DNA of 64,000 bases from Albidovulum sp. (GTDB lineage: Bacteria; Pseudomonadota; Alphaproteobacteria; Rhodobacterales; Rhodobacteraceae). The stretch covers positions 26,555 to 90,554 of the forward strand of contig JALSJQ010000014.1 in NCBI GenBank assembly GCA_026989275.1, written 5' to 3'. Made by a program: the position numbers and the translations under genes. Shown here one piece after another: positions 51,450 through 60,900 of this stretch (the stretch's first letter is position 1; each line of letters starts with the position of its first letter). Under the pieces are notes generated by a model. It was not told the DNA's origin, searched no databases, and saw nothing but the letters and a program-made list of their open reading frames with translations.

Positions 51450-52641
51450 GGGGTGGAAGCGCACAACGCTTGGTCAGCTCCTTCGTATCGCCTCGGGGCT
51501 GGTGGATCCTAAAGATGTGTCAATTGCGGGCCGTATCAGTGTAGGGCCCGACAATCTTATTTCTGGCGGTGGAATTAACAAGGCGACCTTGAAAACAGCT
51601 AGAGAACTTGGACAGATATCTGGAAAATATAAATTCGACAACAATAGCATCCTTTACTCTAAAATCCGCCCAAATTTGAATAAGGTTGCGCTACCCGATT
51701 TTGATGGGATTTGCAGCGCTGACATATATCCGATGTGGGTGAGAGATATACATAAAACTGACCGCGATTTTATATATTATCTGTTGACGACAGATCGTTT
51801 CGTTGAGGAAGCTTCTTCTCGGTCCTTCAGGACAGGCCTTCCTAAAATTAATAGGGAAGACTTGGAGGCAATGGAAGTTTCTCTCCCCCCTCTCCCCGAG
51901 CAGCGCAAGATTGCCGCGATCCTGCGCACATGGGACGAGGCCATCGAAAAGCTCACCAAGCTGAAAGAGGCGAAGCAGCGGCGACTGGAGGCATTGGCTG
52001 CCGAATTGATCCATGACGCACAAGCTGAGCGCGTGCATTTGCGCAATTTTTTGCACAATGTTTCAGCGCGTAATCATGATCTTAAGATTGATCGTGTCTT
52101 GAGTGTTACAAATTCGCAGGGCTTTGTGCTTGCCGAAGACCAGTTTGCGCACCGCGTCGCCTCCGCTGACTTGTCAAATTACAAGATCGTCCGGCGTGGC
52201 CAATATGCTTACAATCCTTCTCGCATCAACGTTGGCTCTATTGCTCGTCTTGATGCTTGGGAAGATGGCGTGCTCAGCCCGATGTATATTGTGTTCGAAG
52301 TGCGCGATGGTCTCGACTCCGATTTCTTCAAGCATTGGCTCCGCTCCAGCGAGGCACGCCAACGCATTGCCTTGGCCGCTCAAGGAAGTGTCCGCGAGAC
52401 GGTCAATCTTGGTGATCTTGGCTCTATCCTCATTCCAGTGCCATCCCTGGAGCGGCAGAAATCCATTGCGCGAGTACTGAACAAAGGACAGCTTGAAATT
52501 GATCTGTTGGATACCGAAATAACCGCACTAAAGCGCCAGAAACGCGGCCTGATGCAAAAGCTGCTGACGGGCGAATGGCGGGTGAAACCTGATTCCGACG
52601 ATTTATCTGCACCGGAAAAGGAGCAAGACCATGCCGAATAG
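51442..52641 (+). CDS. hsdS: Type I restriction specificity subunit, two-TRD form
   Basis: 399 residues with the full two-domain plan. TRD1 (~1-145) ends with REDLEAMEVSLPPLPEQRKI and the first coiled coil IAAILRTWDEAIEKLTKLKE; TRD2 (~185-350) ends with ILIPVPSLERQKSIARVLNK and the second coiled coil. The second TRD is notably A+T-rich, as expected of exchanged recognition modules. ATG 51442 follows GGAGG by 8 nt. Overlaps the following DUF2188-like gene by 11 nt. Confidence 0.93.
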   Translation: MVEGWKRTTLGQLLRIASGLVDPKDVSIAGRISVGPDNLISGGGINKATLKTARELGQISGKYKFDNNSILYSKIRPNLNKVALPDFDGICSADIYPMWVRDIHKTDRDFIYYLLTTDRFVEEASSRSFRTGLPKINREDLEAMEVSLPPLPEQRKIAAILRTWDEAIEKLTKLKEAKQRRLEALAAELIHDAQAERVHLRNFLHNVSARNHDLKIDRVLSVTNSQGFVLAEDQFAHRVASADLSNYKIVRRGQYAYNPSRINVGSIARLDAWEDGVLSPMYIVFEVRDGLDSDFFKHWLRSSEARQRIALAAQGSVRETVNLGDLGSILIPVPSLERQKSIARVLNKGQLEIDLLDTEITALKRQKRGLMQKLLTGEWRVKPDSDDLSAPEKEQDHAE

Positions 52642-52854
52642 GAAGAACTATTGGACGCAGCAACGCCCTGACGGAAAATGGGAATCCAAACGAGAGGGCG
52701 CCAGTCGAGCCAGCAAGGTTGCCGACACGCAGGCCGAGGCCTGGGACTACAGCAGGCCCGCCAGCAGGGCGGCGAAGCCTACCTGAAAGGCCGCAACGGC
52801 AAAATCCGCGAGCGCAACACCTACGGCAAAGACCCCTATCCACCGAAAGGTTGA
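52631..52854 (+). pseudogene. DUF2188-like small gene, frameshifted
   Basis: MPNRKNYWTQQRPDGKWESK and REGASRASKVADTQAEAW match the first half of the short DUF2188 family; the second half (ARQQGGEAYLKGRNGKIRER, NTYGKDPYPPKG) is present but in another frame, the change falling near 52740-52755. The family is ~70 residues with no known role and is often beside restriction genes. The intact frame ends early at 52786 or so. Confidence 0.8.
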
Positions 52855-52857
52855 ACC

Positions 52858-53937
52858 ATGCCTCAAATAGAGATCATCAGCTTTGAAGAGACCATCGAAG
52901 ATTCCGCTCGTTTTACAAGGCGACACTTGCTGTTGGGCAATGGCTTCAGCATCGCCTGCAAGCCAGATATTTTCCAATACAACTCCCTCTTTGAGCAAGC
53001 CGACTTTTCGAAGTCTCCCCGTCTGAAGAATGTGTTTGACGCTGTAGGAACAACAGATTTCGAGCGTGTCATCAAAATGCTGGAAGATGCTTCCAGAATT
53101 GTTTCCTTGTATTCTGAGGAAGACGATAAAGCCCCTGCCCAGATGCAGGATGATGCCCGCAGGTTGAAGGACATTCTTATCCGCACCATTGCCTGCAACC
53201 ACCCTGACGTTCCGAATGATATACCTGACGAGAAGTTCAGGGCATGCAGACGGTTTCTGTCCCACTTTCTCGGAAAAGGCAATAATGGGGGAAAAGTTTA
53301 CACGCTCAATTACGACCTTTTGTTGTATTGGGCCTTGATGCATGATGACCCTGAGGGGGAAGAGCTTGATTTAGAGACAAATGATGGATTTGGAAGAGAT
53401 GGGAGCGAACAAGAGGATTACGTGGTTTGGCTGGGTGAAAGCAGTGCCCATCATCAGCGCGTTCACTATCTTCACGGAGCGCTTCATCTTTTCGATGCTG
53501 GAGCAGAATTGCAAAAATATACATGGATCAACACGGGCGTTCCCTTATTGGAGCAAGCCCGCAACGCCATGGATCAGAACAAGTTTCCACTGTTTGTTGC
53601 GGAAGGTGATAGCGAGCAAAAACTTGAAAAAATACATCACAGCTCTTATTTGCACCATTCATACAAGAGCTTTTCAGCCCAAATGAATCAGAGAAATCAA
53701 TCCTTGTTCATTTTTGGCCACAGCTTGGCTGAAAATGACCAGCATGTCTTGAAAAAGATTGAACAAGGTAGAGTTCCTCAAATTTATGTCGGCCTGTATG
53801 GTGATTCTGGCAGTGAAAACAACAGGCACATAATAGCCGCGGCGTATGCCCTCTCCGAAAGGCGCGATGATCAAAATCCATTGGCGGTTTCATTCTTTGA
53901 TGCGGCATCTGCAAATGTTTGGGAAGATGCCTCATGA
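52858..53937 (+). CDS. SIR2-like protein of DUF4917 type
   Basis: 359 residues. It carries a SIR2-like set of signatures: LLLGNGFSIAC (~25-34), VYTLNYDLLLYWAL with Asn151 and Asp153, VHYLHGALHLF with His206, and LFIFGHSLAENDQHVL (~283-298). From memory this is the DUF4917 family. SIR2-fold proteins in defence islands destroy NAD+ on infection; this activity is inferred. Codon use and base composition are markedly A+T-rich, unlike hsdM beside it. Its stop overlaps the hsdR start by four bases, so it sits between S and R in one operon. Confidence 0.82.
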   Translation: MPQIEIISFEETIEDSARFTRRHLLLGNGFSIACKPDIFQYNSLFEQADFSKSPRLKNVFDAVGTTDFERVIKMLEDASRIVSLYSEEDDKAPAQMQDDARRLKDILIRTIACNHPDVPNDIPDEKFRACRRFLSHFLGKGNNGGKVYTLNYDLLLYWALMHDDPEGEELDLETNDGFGRDGSEQEDYVVWLGESSAHHQRVHYLHGALHLFDAGAELQKYTWINTGVPLLEQARNAMDQNKFPLFVAEGDSEQKLEKIHHSSYLHHSYKSFSAQMNQRNQSLFIFGHSLAENDQHVLKKIEQGRVPQIYVGLYGDSGSENNRHIIAAAYALSERRDDQNPLAVSFFDAASANVWEDAS

Positions 53938-56900
53938 CCTTCAACGCCTCCGAAAAGCATCAGTCGCAAATCCCGGCCCTGCAGTTGCTGGTGGCGCTGG
54001 GGTTTGAGCCGCTCTCGCAGGAAGAGGCGCTGCGGCTGCGCGGCGGGCGGCTGCGCAACGTGGTGCTTGAGGAGGTGTTGGAAAAGCAGCTCATGCGGCT
54101 GAACAGCTTCACCCATCGCGGGCAGGAATATGCCTTTGACCTGGAAGACGTTCACGAGGCCATGCGGCGGCTGATGCCCTCGCCAAATCGCCTGAGAGGG
54201 CTGTTGGGCACCAATCAGGACATTTATGACAGGCTGGTGCTGGGCACCACCATCACCAAATCCATCAGCGGCGATTCCAAGAGCTATTTCTTCCGCTACA
54301 TCGACTGGGAAAACCCACAAAACAACGTCTATCACGTAACCGCCGAATTTGCCGTGGAGCGCAGCGGCTCCACCAGGACGCGGCGCTGCGACATTGTCGC
54401 CTTCATCAATGGCATCCCCGTCATCGTCATCGAAAACAAGCGCCCGACGGAAGACCTGAAGAAGGCCGAGAGCCAGTTGATCGGCTATCAAAGCGAGGAC
54501 AACATCCCGCACCTCTTTCACTTCGCACAACTGCTGCTCTCCATGAACCGCATGGCGGCGCGCTATGCCACCGTGGGCACGCCGCGCAAGTTCTGGCAGG
54601 CATGGCGCGATGCCGAGGACAGGGACGAGGACATTGCGCCTCTCATTAATCGCTCCCTGACGGAAGAGCAAAAGGACGCCCTCTTCTCTGGCGATTTCGC
54701 CTCCGCGCGGCCTTACTTCGAGGACATGGCCGCCGAGGGTGAGCGCGCCATTACGGAGCAGGATCGCACCATTTTCGCCCTGTGCCGGCCTGAACGGCTG
54801 CTGGACATCATCCGGCGGTTCACCCTCTTTGACGGAGGGGTGCGCAAGATTGCCCGTCATCAGCAGTTTTTCGTCGTGCGCGGAGCCATCGAGCGGGTCA
54901 AGCAGTTCAACCCGGATGGCTCGCGCAAGGGCGGGGTGATCTGGCACACGCAGGGCTCGGGAAAGTCCCTGACCATGGTGATGCTGGGGCGGGCACTGGC
55001 GCTTGACCGGGATATCCGCAATCCGCGCATCATCATCGTTACCGACCGCATCGATCTGGACAGGCAGATCAAGGGCACTTTCAAGTCTTGCGACATGGAG
55101 CCGGCGCGCGCCACCAGTGGCCCCAATCTGCTCAAGCTCATCCGCAGCCGCGCTCCGCTTATCACCACGGTGATCAACAAGTTCGACACCGCTCTGCGCC
55201 ACGATGATTTCCGCGACGATGACCCGAACATTTTCGTGCTGGTCGATGAAAGCCACCGCAGTCAAACGGGCCGGCATGGGGGGCACAGCCAGTTTGCCGC
55301 CAAGATGCGCCGCCTGTTGCCCAGGGCCTGTTATCTGGGCTTTACCGGCACGCCATTGCTGAAAAAGGAAAAGAACACCATCCGCACTTTCGGCGGGCTG
55401 ATCAAGCCCACCTACAAGATTGACGAAGCGGTGGCCGATGGCGCCGTGGTGCCTCTGCTCTACGAGGGGCGGATGGTGGAGCAGCAGGTGAGCGGCGATG
55501 CCATCGATGAATGGTTTGAAAAGATCAGCCAGGGGCTGAGCGAAAAGCAGAAGGCCGACCTGAAGCGCAAATATTCCCGCATGGATGCGCTGGCCAGCAC
55601 CGAACAGGCCATTCGCGCCAAGGCTTTCGATATCTCGGAGCATTACCGCCAGCATTGGCAGGGCACCGGCTTCAAGGCGCAGCTTGTTGCGCCCTCCAAG
55701 GCTGCGGCTGTGCGGTTCAAGGAGATTCTTGACGAAATCGGCCACGTTTCGAGTGAAATCATCATCTCTCCTCCTGATGACAAGGAGGGAAACGAGGAGG
55801 TGGACAAGGCATCAAAAGACCTGGTGCGCCGCTTCTGGGATGAGATGATGGCGCGCTACAAGACAGAAGAAGAATACAACCGCCAGATCATCGAGGCCTT
55901 CAAGGGGCCGGGGGATCCGGAAATCCTGATCGTCGTGTCCAAGCTGCTGACTGGCTTCGATGCGCCGCGCAACACGGTTCTGTATATCTGCAAGCCACTG
56001 AAGGAGCACAACCTGTTGCAGGCCATCGCCCGCGTGAACAGGTTGTTCGAGGAAGATGGTATCGAGAAGCAGTTCGGCTTCATCATCGATTATGAGGGAC
56101 TGCTGGGCGAACTGGATGAGGCATTGACCGCCTATAGCGCCCTTGATGGCTATGATCTCGAAGATCTCGCCGGCACGGTGCATGATGTGAGGGAAGAGAT
56201 CAGGAAACTGCCACAGCTCCATGATCAGTTGTTGGATCTGTTCAAGACCGTGCGCAACAAGAAGGATATGGAGAAGTTTGAAGAATTGTTGGCGGACGAG
56301 GCATTGCGCGAGGAGTTTTATGCACGCCTGCGTGCATTCAGCCGCTGCCTGCACATATCCCTTTCCTCGGACAAGCTTCTCGATGTCTTTGACGAAGCGA
56401 AGATAGATACCTTCAAGCGCGACTGGCGGCAGTTTTCCGAGATGAAACGCTCCGTGCAGTTGCGCTACCAGGAAACAGTGGATGTGCGTGAGTTCGAGCC
56501 GAAAATCCGCAAGCTGCTGGATGATCACGTTGTGGCCAGGCCCGCTGAAGTCATCATCGAGGCCGTCAATATCAACGACCCGGATGCCCTGAAAGCGGTG
56601 GTGGAGGAAACCGGCGTATCGGAAGCATCGCGCGCGGATCGGATCGCCAGCGCCACGCGCAAGGTCATCACGGAGAAAATGGACGAAGACCCGGTCTTCT
56701 ACAAGCATTTCTCGGAATTACTCGAAGAAACCATTCGTGCCTATCGGGAAAAGCGACTGTCGGAAAAGGAATACCTCAGCAGCGTGGTGGAGCTGGCTGG
56801 CAAGATAGCCCGGAAGGATCGCGGCAGGGTTTTTCCCTCATCCATTCAGGCGAATGATGATGCGCAGGCCATGTTCGGCATATTGGAAGGGCAATTGCAG

Positions 56901-57152
56901 GATCAGCACGGACAGGCCATTTCGGATGAAGATACAGCGGAAATTGCCTTGGCGATCCTTGATATCATCAAGGACAGGTTGATCGTTGACATATGGTCAA
57001 ACGAAGTTGCCCAGAACGATCTGCACATTGCCATAGACGACTATTTTTTCGATGTGCTCCGGGCGCAGAAGGGCATTGCCTTTGATGAAGACACCCTCGA
57101 TGGACTTGAGCACAGGATCATGAAGCTTGCGCGCGCACGATTTCGGACATGA
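53934..57152 (+). CDS. hsdR: Type I restriction endonuclease subunit R
   Basis: 1072 residues. The N-terminal nuclease has Asp153 and Glu167-x-Lys169 (RCDIVAFINGIPVIVIENKR), a PD-(D/E)XK site. The SF2 helicase motor follows: Walker A in WHTQGSGKSLTMVML, VDESHRSQ (motif II), LGFTGTPLLKKEK (motif III) and LTGFDAPRNTVLYICKPL with IARVNRLFEE (motifs V-VI). A helical C-terminal part binds HsdM. All motifs look intact, so DNA translocation and cleavage are expected. ATG 53934 is in the ATGA overlap with the gene before. Confidence 0.96.
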   Translation: MTFNASEKHQSQIPALQLLVALGFEPLSQEEALRLRGGRLRNVVLEEVLEKQLMRLNSFTHRGQEYAFDLEDVHEAMRRLMPSPNRLRGLLGTNQDIYDRLVLGTTITKSISGDSKSYFFRYIDWENPQNNVYHVTAEFAVERSGSTRTRRCDIVAFINGIPVIVIENKRPTEDLKKAESQLIGYQSEDNIPHLFHFAQLLLSMNRMAARYATVGTPRKFWQAWRDAEDRDEDIAPLINRSLTEEQKDALFSGDFASARPYFEDMAAEGERAITEQDRTIFALCRPERLLDIIRRFTLFDGGVRKIARHQQFFVVRGAIERVKQFNPDGSRKGGVIWHTQGSGKSLTMVMLGRALALDRDIRNPRIIIVTDRIDLDRQIKGTFKSCDMEPARATSGPNLLKLIRSRAPLITTVINKFDTALRHDDFRDDDPNIFVLVDESHRSQTGRHGGHSQFAAKMRRLLPRACYLGFTGTPLLKKEKNTIRTFGGLIKPTYKIDEAVADGAVVPLLYEGRMVEQQVSGDAIDEWFEKISQGLSEKQKADLKRKYSRMDALASTEQAIRAKAFDISEHYRQHWQGTGFKAQLVAPSKAAAVRFKEILDEIGHVSSEIIISPPDDKEGNEEVDKASKDLVRRFWDEMMARYKTEEEYNRQIIEAFKGPGDPEILIVVSKLLTGFDAPRNTVLYICKPLKEHNLLQAIARVNRLFEEDGIEKQFGFIIDYEGLLGELDEALTAYSALDGYDLEDLAGTVHDVREEIRKLPQLHDQLLDLFKTVRNKKDMEKFEELLADEALREEFYARLRAFSRCLHISLSSDKLLDVFDEAKIDTFKRDWRQFSEMKRSVQLRYQETVDVREFEPKIRKLLDDHVVARPAEVIIEAVNINDPDALKAVVEETGVSEASRADRIASATRKVITEKMDEDPVFYKHFSELLEETIRAYREKRLSEKEYLSSVVELAGKIARKDRGRVFPSSIQANDDAQAMFGILEGQLQDQHGQAISDEDTAEIALAILDIIKDRLIVDIWSNEVAQNDLHIAIDDYFFDVLRAQKGIAFDEDTLDGLEHRIMKLARARFRT

Positions 57153-57865
57153 CGGCAGATATTCATCGACTCAAATATGGTGATCAGGAAATCCTGTTTC
57201 GCCTCGTTCGGCGGGCGCGCTCCACCTTGGAAATTGCTGTGGAGCCGGATGCCTCGGTGGTGATCACCGCCCCCCTGGATGCCCCAATGCCAACCATAGA
57301 GGCAAAGCTGCGAAAGCGTGCGGTATGGGTCATCCGACAACAGAAGTTCTTCTTGCAATTTTCGCCCAGAACACCTGAACGGCGCTATGTGGCAGGTGAG
57401 ACGCATTTGTATCTGGGGCGGCAATATCGGCTCAAGATCATCTTGCATGAGGTTGAGGAGGTCAAACTTCGTGGAGGCTTCCTCATGGTATTTTCGCGCC
57501 GCCCCAACAACACGAGCAACACACAAAAGCTTGTGGATGCTTGGTATCGGCAGCGCGCCCATGTAAAGTTTCCGGAGCGGTTGGAGCAATGTCTGAAACG
57601 CTTCTCCAGACCAGAAAGGTTTCGTCCTGATGGCCTCATCATTCGACGCATCAGGAAACGTTGGGGGTCTTTGTCTCCCTCGGGGCGCCTGTTGCTGAAT
57701 GTGCGCCTCATGCAGGCGCCTACGGATGCAATTGACTATGTCATCACCCATGAGCTTTGCCACATGGCTGAACCGCATCACGGCCCGGCTTTCCACCAAC
57801 TGTTGACGACGGTCATGCCAGATTGGAAACGCAGAAAACAACGCCTGGAACGCATTCTAGCCTGA
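57149..57865 (+). CDS. YgjP-like (DUF45) metal-dependent hydrolase
   Basis: 238 residues of the YgjP/WSS1-like metallopeptidase family. The zinc motif is HELCH (201-205) with further His at 210-211 in MAEPHHGPAFHQLL; upstream is the family's RWGSLSPSGRLLLNVRLMQA. These proteins often sit next to hsdR and may process proteins on DNA, but the function is unproven. ATGA overlap with hsdR makes it part of the operon. Confidence 0.92.
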   Translation: MTADIHRLKYGDQEILFRLVRRARSTLEIAVEPDASVVITAPLDAPMPTIEAKLRKRAVWVIRQQKFFLQFSPRTPERRYVAGETHLYLGRQYRLKIILHEVEEVKLRGGFLMVFSRRPNNTSNTQKLVDAWYRQRAHVKFPERLEQCLKRFSRPERFRPDGLIIRRIRKRWGSLSPSGRLLLNVRLMQAPTDAIDYVITHELCHMAEPHHGPAFHQLLTTVMPDWKRRKQRLERILA

Positions 57866-57968
57866 TGCTTGACTTGATATTCCCAGATCATGACGCGGCA
57901 TTGTCAGGCATCCACAGGCATTGTGCTTGCTGCTGGCAATCGCGTGCGCGTGATGGCAGATTCAGAAC

Positions 57969-60900
57969 ATGAGATTTCACGCTGACGGTCCAATTATTCC
58001 GGACATCCTGCTGGAACGCAGCGATGCAGGACGCGTCGTCTTCCTGTGCGGCGCGGGCGCCTCGCAACCATCGGGCATGCCCAGTTTCGTTGATCTCACA
58101 AAGCACGTGATCGATTTCTTCGATCCGCCCGAAGATTCCGAGATCATGCGGGCCTTTCAGCCCTGGCTTGAGCAACAATCCACGCTCAACGTGCCGCTGG
58201 ATCAGGTGTTCAACCTGCTGCACGAAGAATACGGAAAGGACGAGGTGAATGCCCTGGTTACGCAGCGGCTCATGCTTGCCTCTCCTGAAGATACTGACAA
58301 GAAGGGCCGCGAACACCGCCTGATCAAGCGCATTTCCTCAAATCAAGAAGGGAAGCCACAGGTCGTTACAACCAACTTCGACCGTTTGTTCGAGCTGGAC
58401 TCCGGCGGTGATGACCTGCCCATCCATGTGCCGCCCGCACTTCCAGACATCGATTCCGGCGCAAGTATCGAAGGCATCACCTACCTGCATGGCCGGCTTG
58501 TCGACCTCGGGTCAAAGCATCATCCTTATGTGCTGAGCAGTGCCGACTTCGGGCGTGCCTACCTCTCGGAAGGGTGGGCAACGCGCTTCATCAAGAACTT
58601 GCTGGAACGATATACGGTAGTGTTGCTGGGTTACCGGGCGGAAGACCCTCCCATCAGGTATTTGCTGCAGGGCCTCAACCATGGCGGCAGGATGGATGGC
58701 TCCAGCCTGTATGCATTCGACCGCGGGTGCGCGGAAGACATCGAGGTCAAATGGCGTGATCGTGGTGTAACGCCTATCGCCTATGCCGAGCATGAAGCGC
58801 TGTGGCGCACCCTGGAGGCCTGGGCAGAACGGGCCGATGACCCGCGCAAGTGGCGCGCTTCCATCATCACTTCTGCGCGGCAAAACCCGAAAACTCTGGC
58901 AGCCCATGAGCGCGGGCAAGTGATGCATGTGCTGCGCACCGTTCAGGGCGCGCGGATGTTCGTGAAGGCCGATCCTCCGCCGCATCCGGAATGGATCTGC
59001 GTGATGGACGACAAGATCCGCACAGCCAAGCCAAATGAACCGATTGATCCCGATCAAAAAGAAGAAATCTTCGACCCACGCGCAGCCTACGGGCTGGATG
59101 ATGACCTACCGGACATAAGTGAAGAGCAGTACAGGCAAGGCATCCGCAATGACAACCTGTTGCTGTGGCGTGAAGGCGATGACAACCCCACCGATCTGCA
59201 CCGGCTGACACAACGCTTCGAGAAATATGCCCCCCTCCCGCGCCGGCTTGACCATCTCCTTACTTGGATCACAAGATCTCTGCACAGCCCTGTTCTGGCA
59301 TGGTGGGCTATCAGACAGCGTGGCCTGCATCCGCACCTGCTACGGCAAATCGATTGGCAATTGGAAAGAGAAGGCTTCGACGAACGCGCGCGGCATGTCT
59401 GGAACCTGATTCTTGAACACCATCAAGATCCTGATGATGATGAGCAAGATGATGATTGGTTTCATTTCGAACAGCGCGTAAAGTTGGAGGGCTGGACAGC
59501 GAGCACCTTGCGAGCATTTCGCCGTATCACGACACCGCATGTGTTCATCAGGCCCAAAGACATGGGTGTGGGACGGGTAAAGCCTCCCTCCGCATCCTGG
59601 GATGCTCTCGATCTCAGGGAGCTGGGAAAATTCGAGGTCAGATTTCCCGAGCGTCATGGCGACCTGAAAATCCCCGATGGAGTGTTGCCTCAGGCCTTCG
59701 GCATCCTGCAGGATCAGCTGACAATGGCAGCCGGCTTGCTCCACGATATCGATGCCTTTTTTCTCTCTCCCACATGCTATCCGGAACGGGAGATGGAGGG
59801 GGAAGAGCATCTCTCGTCAGTCGGCAAGGTCATGAGGTGGTTTGTCCAGTTGTTCGACCGGCTGACCCAGTTGCATCCGGATCAGGCGCGTGGCCATGCA
59901 CTGACCTGGCCGTTCGATGAACCATTCATCTTCCGCAAGCTCAAGCTCTATGCCTTCAACCAGGGGCTTCTGTTCAAGGCCGAAGAAGCCGCCGAAGCAG
60001 TGCTTGCGCTGGGTCAGGAAGCCTTTTGGGATTCCCGGATCACCCGGGAACTGCTGTTTCTGCTGGTGGACAGATGGAAGGAATTTACGGAAAAGCATCG
60101 CAACCAGATCATGGAGCGCATCCTGGCTGGCCCCGACAAGCATCCGAATTGGGCGCAAGAAGAGTTTCCACGCATACGCAGAGAGCGGACCGCCAAGCGC
60201 GCCCGATATCTTGAGATGCAGGGATGCCGATTATCGCCAGAACATCAGAAAAAACTGGCCGAATTGATCCAGGGCATACAGGGCTGGCGTGATGGCTGGG
60301 CCAGCTCCGTGATCATGCCCGGCTTCATGATGCGGTCAGATTGGGTGCAAACCGACGATTCGCCCGAATCTGTCGCCCATCTGCCTGCAAGCGAGATCAT
60401 TCCTGCTATTCTGAGAAGCGAGGAACGAAGCCCGGGAGATTTTGTCGAAAAACGTCCGTTCACCGGCCTTGTGAAACAGCATCCACGCAAGGCCTTGGCG
60501 GCGCTCTCCTCGGAGGCTCGAAAGGGGAATTATCCGCAAGCCTTCTGGTCGGCCATGATCGAACATCTGCCGGAGGATGCCTCGCCACGGTTGAGATGCG
60601 TATTCCTGCACCGTCTGACACGCCTGCCTCATACCGCCATTGTGAAACTGCGCCATGCGCTGGGCAGATGGCTTGAGAAAAATCTGAAGGCTACCATTGA
60701 GTTTGATGAAGAGCTTGGATGGGCCGTCTTCGACCATTTTGTCGATGGCATCTTTGCTGGTGGGACGGAAGCCACTGAGAGTGGCATTGGCGAATTTCAT
60801 CAAGGCGACGAGGTTCTCAGGCTATCCAGGCGCACCCTGACTCATGCCATCAATGGCCCCATTGGCATGTGCGCGGAGGCGCTCTTCAAGGCCGTGCCAG

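Noticed and set aside
57866..57968. Separate promoter for the large SIR2 gene
   Set aside because: A TTGACT occurs at about 57874 but no matching -10 box follows at 16-18 bases; read-through from the restriction operon is the simpler reading.
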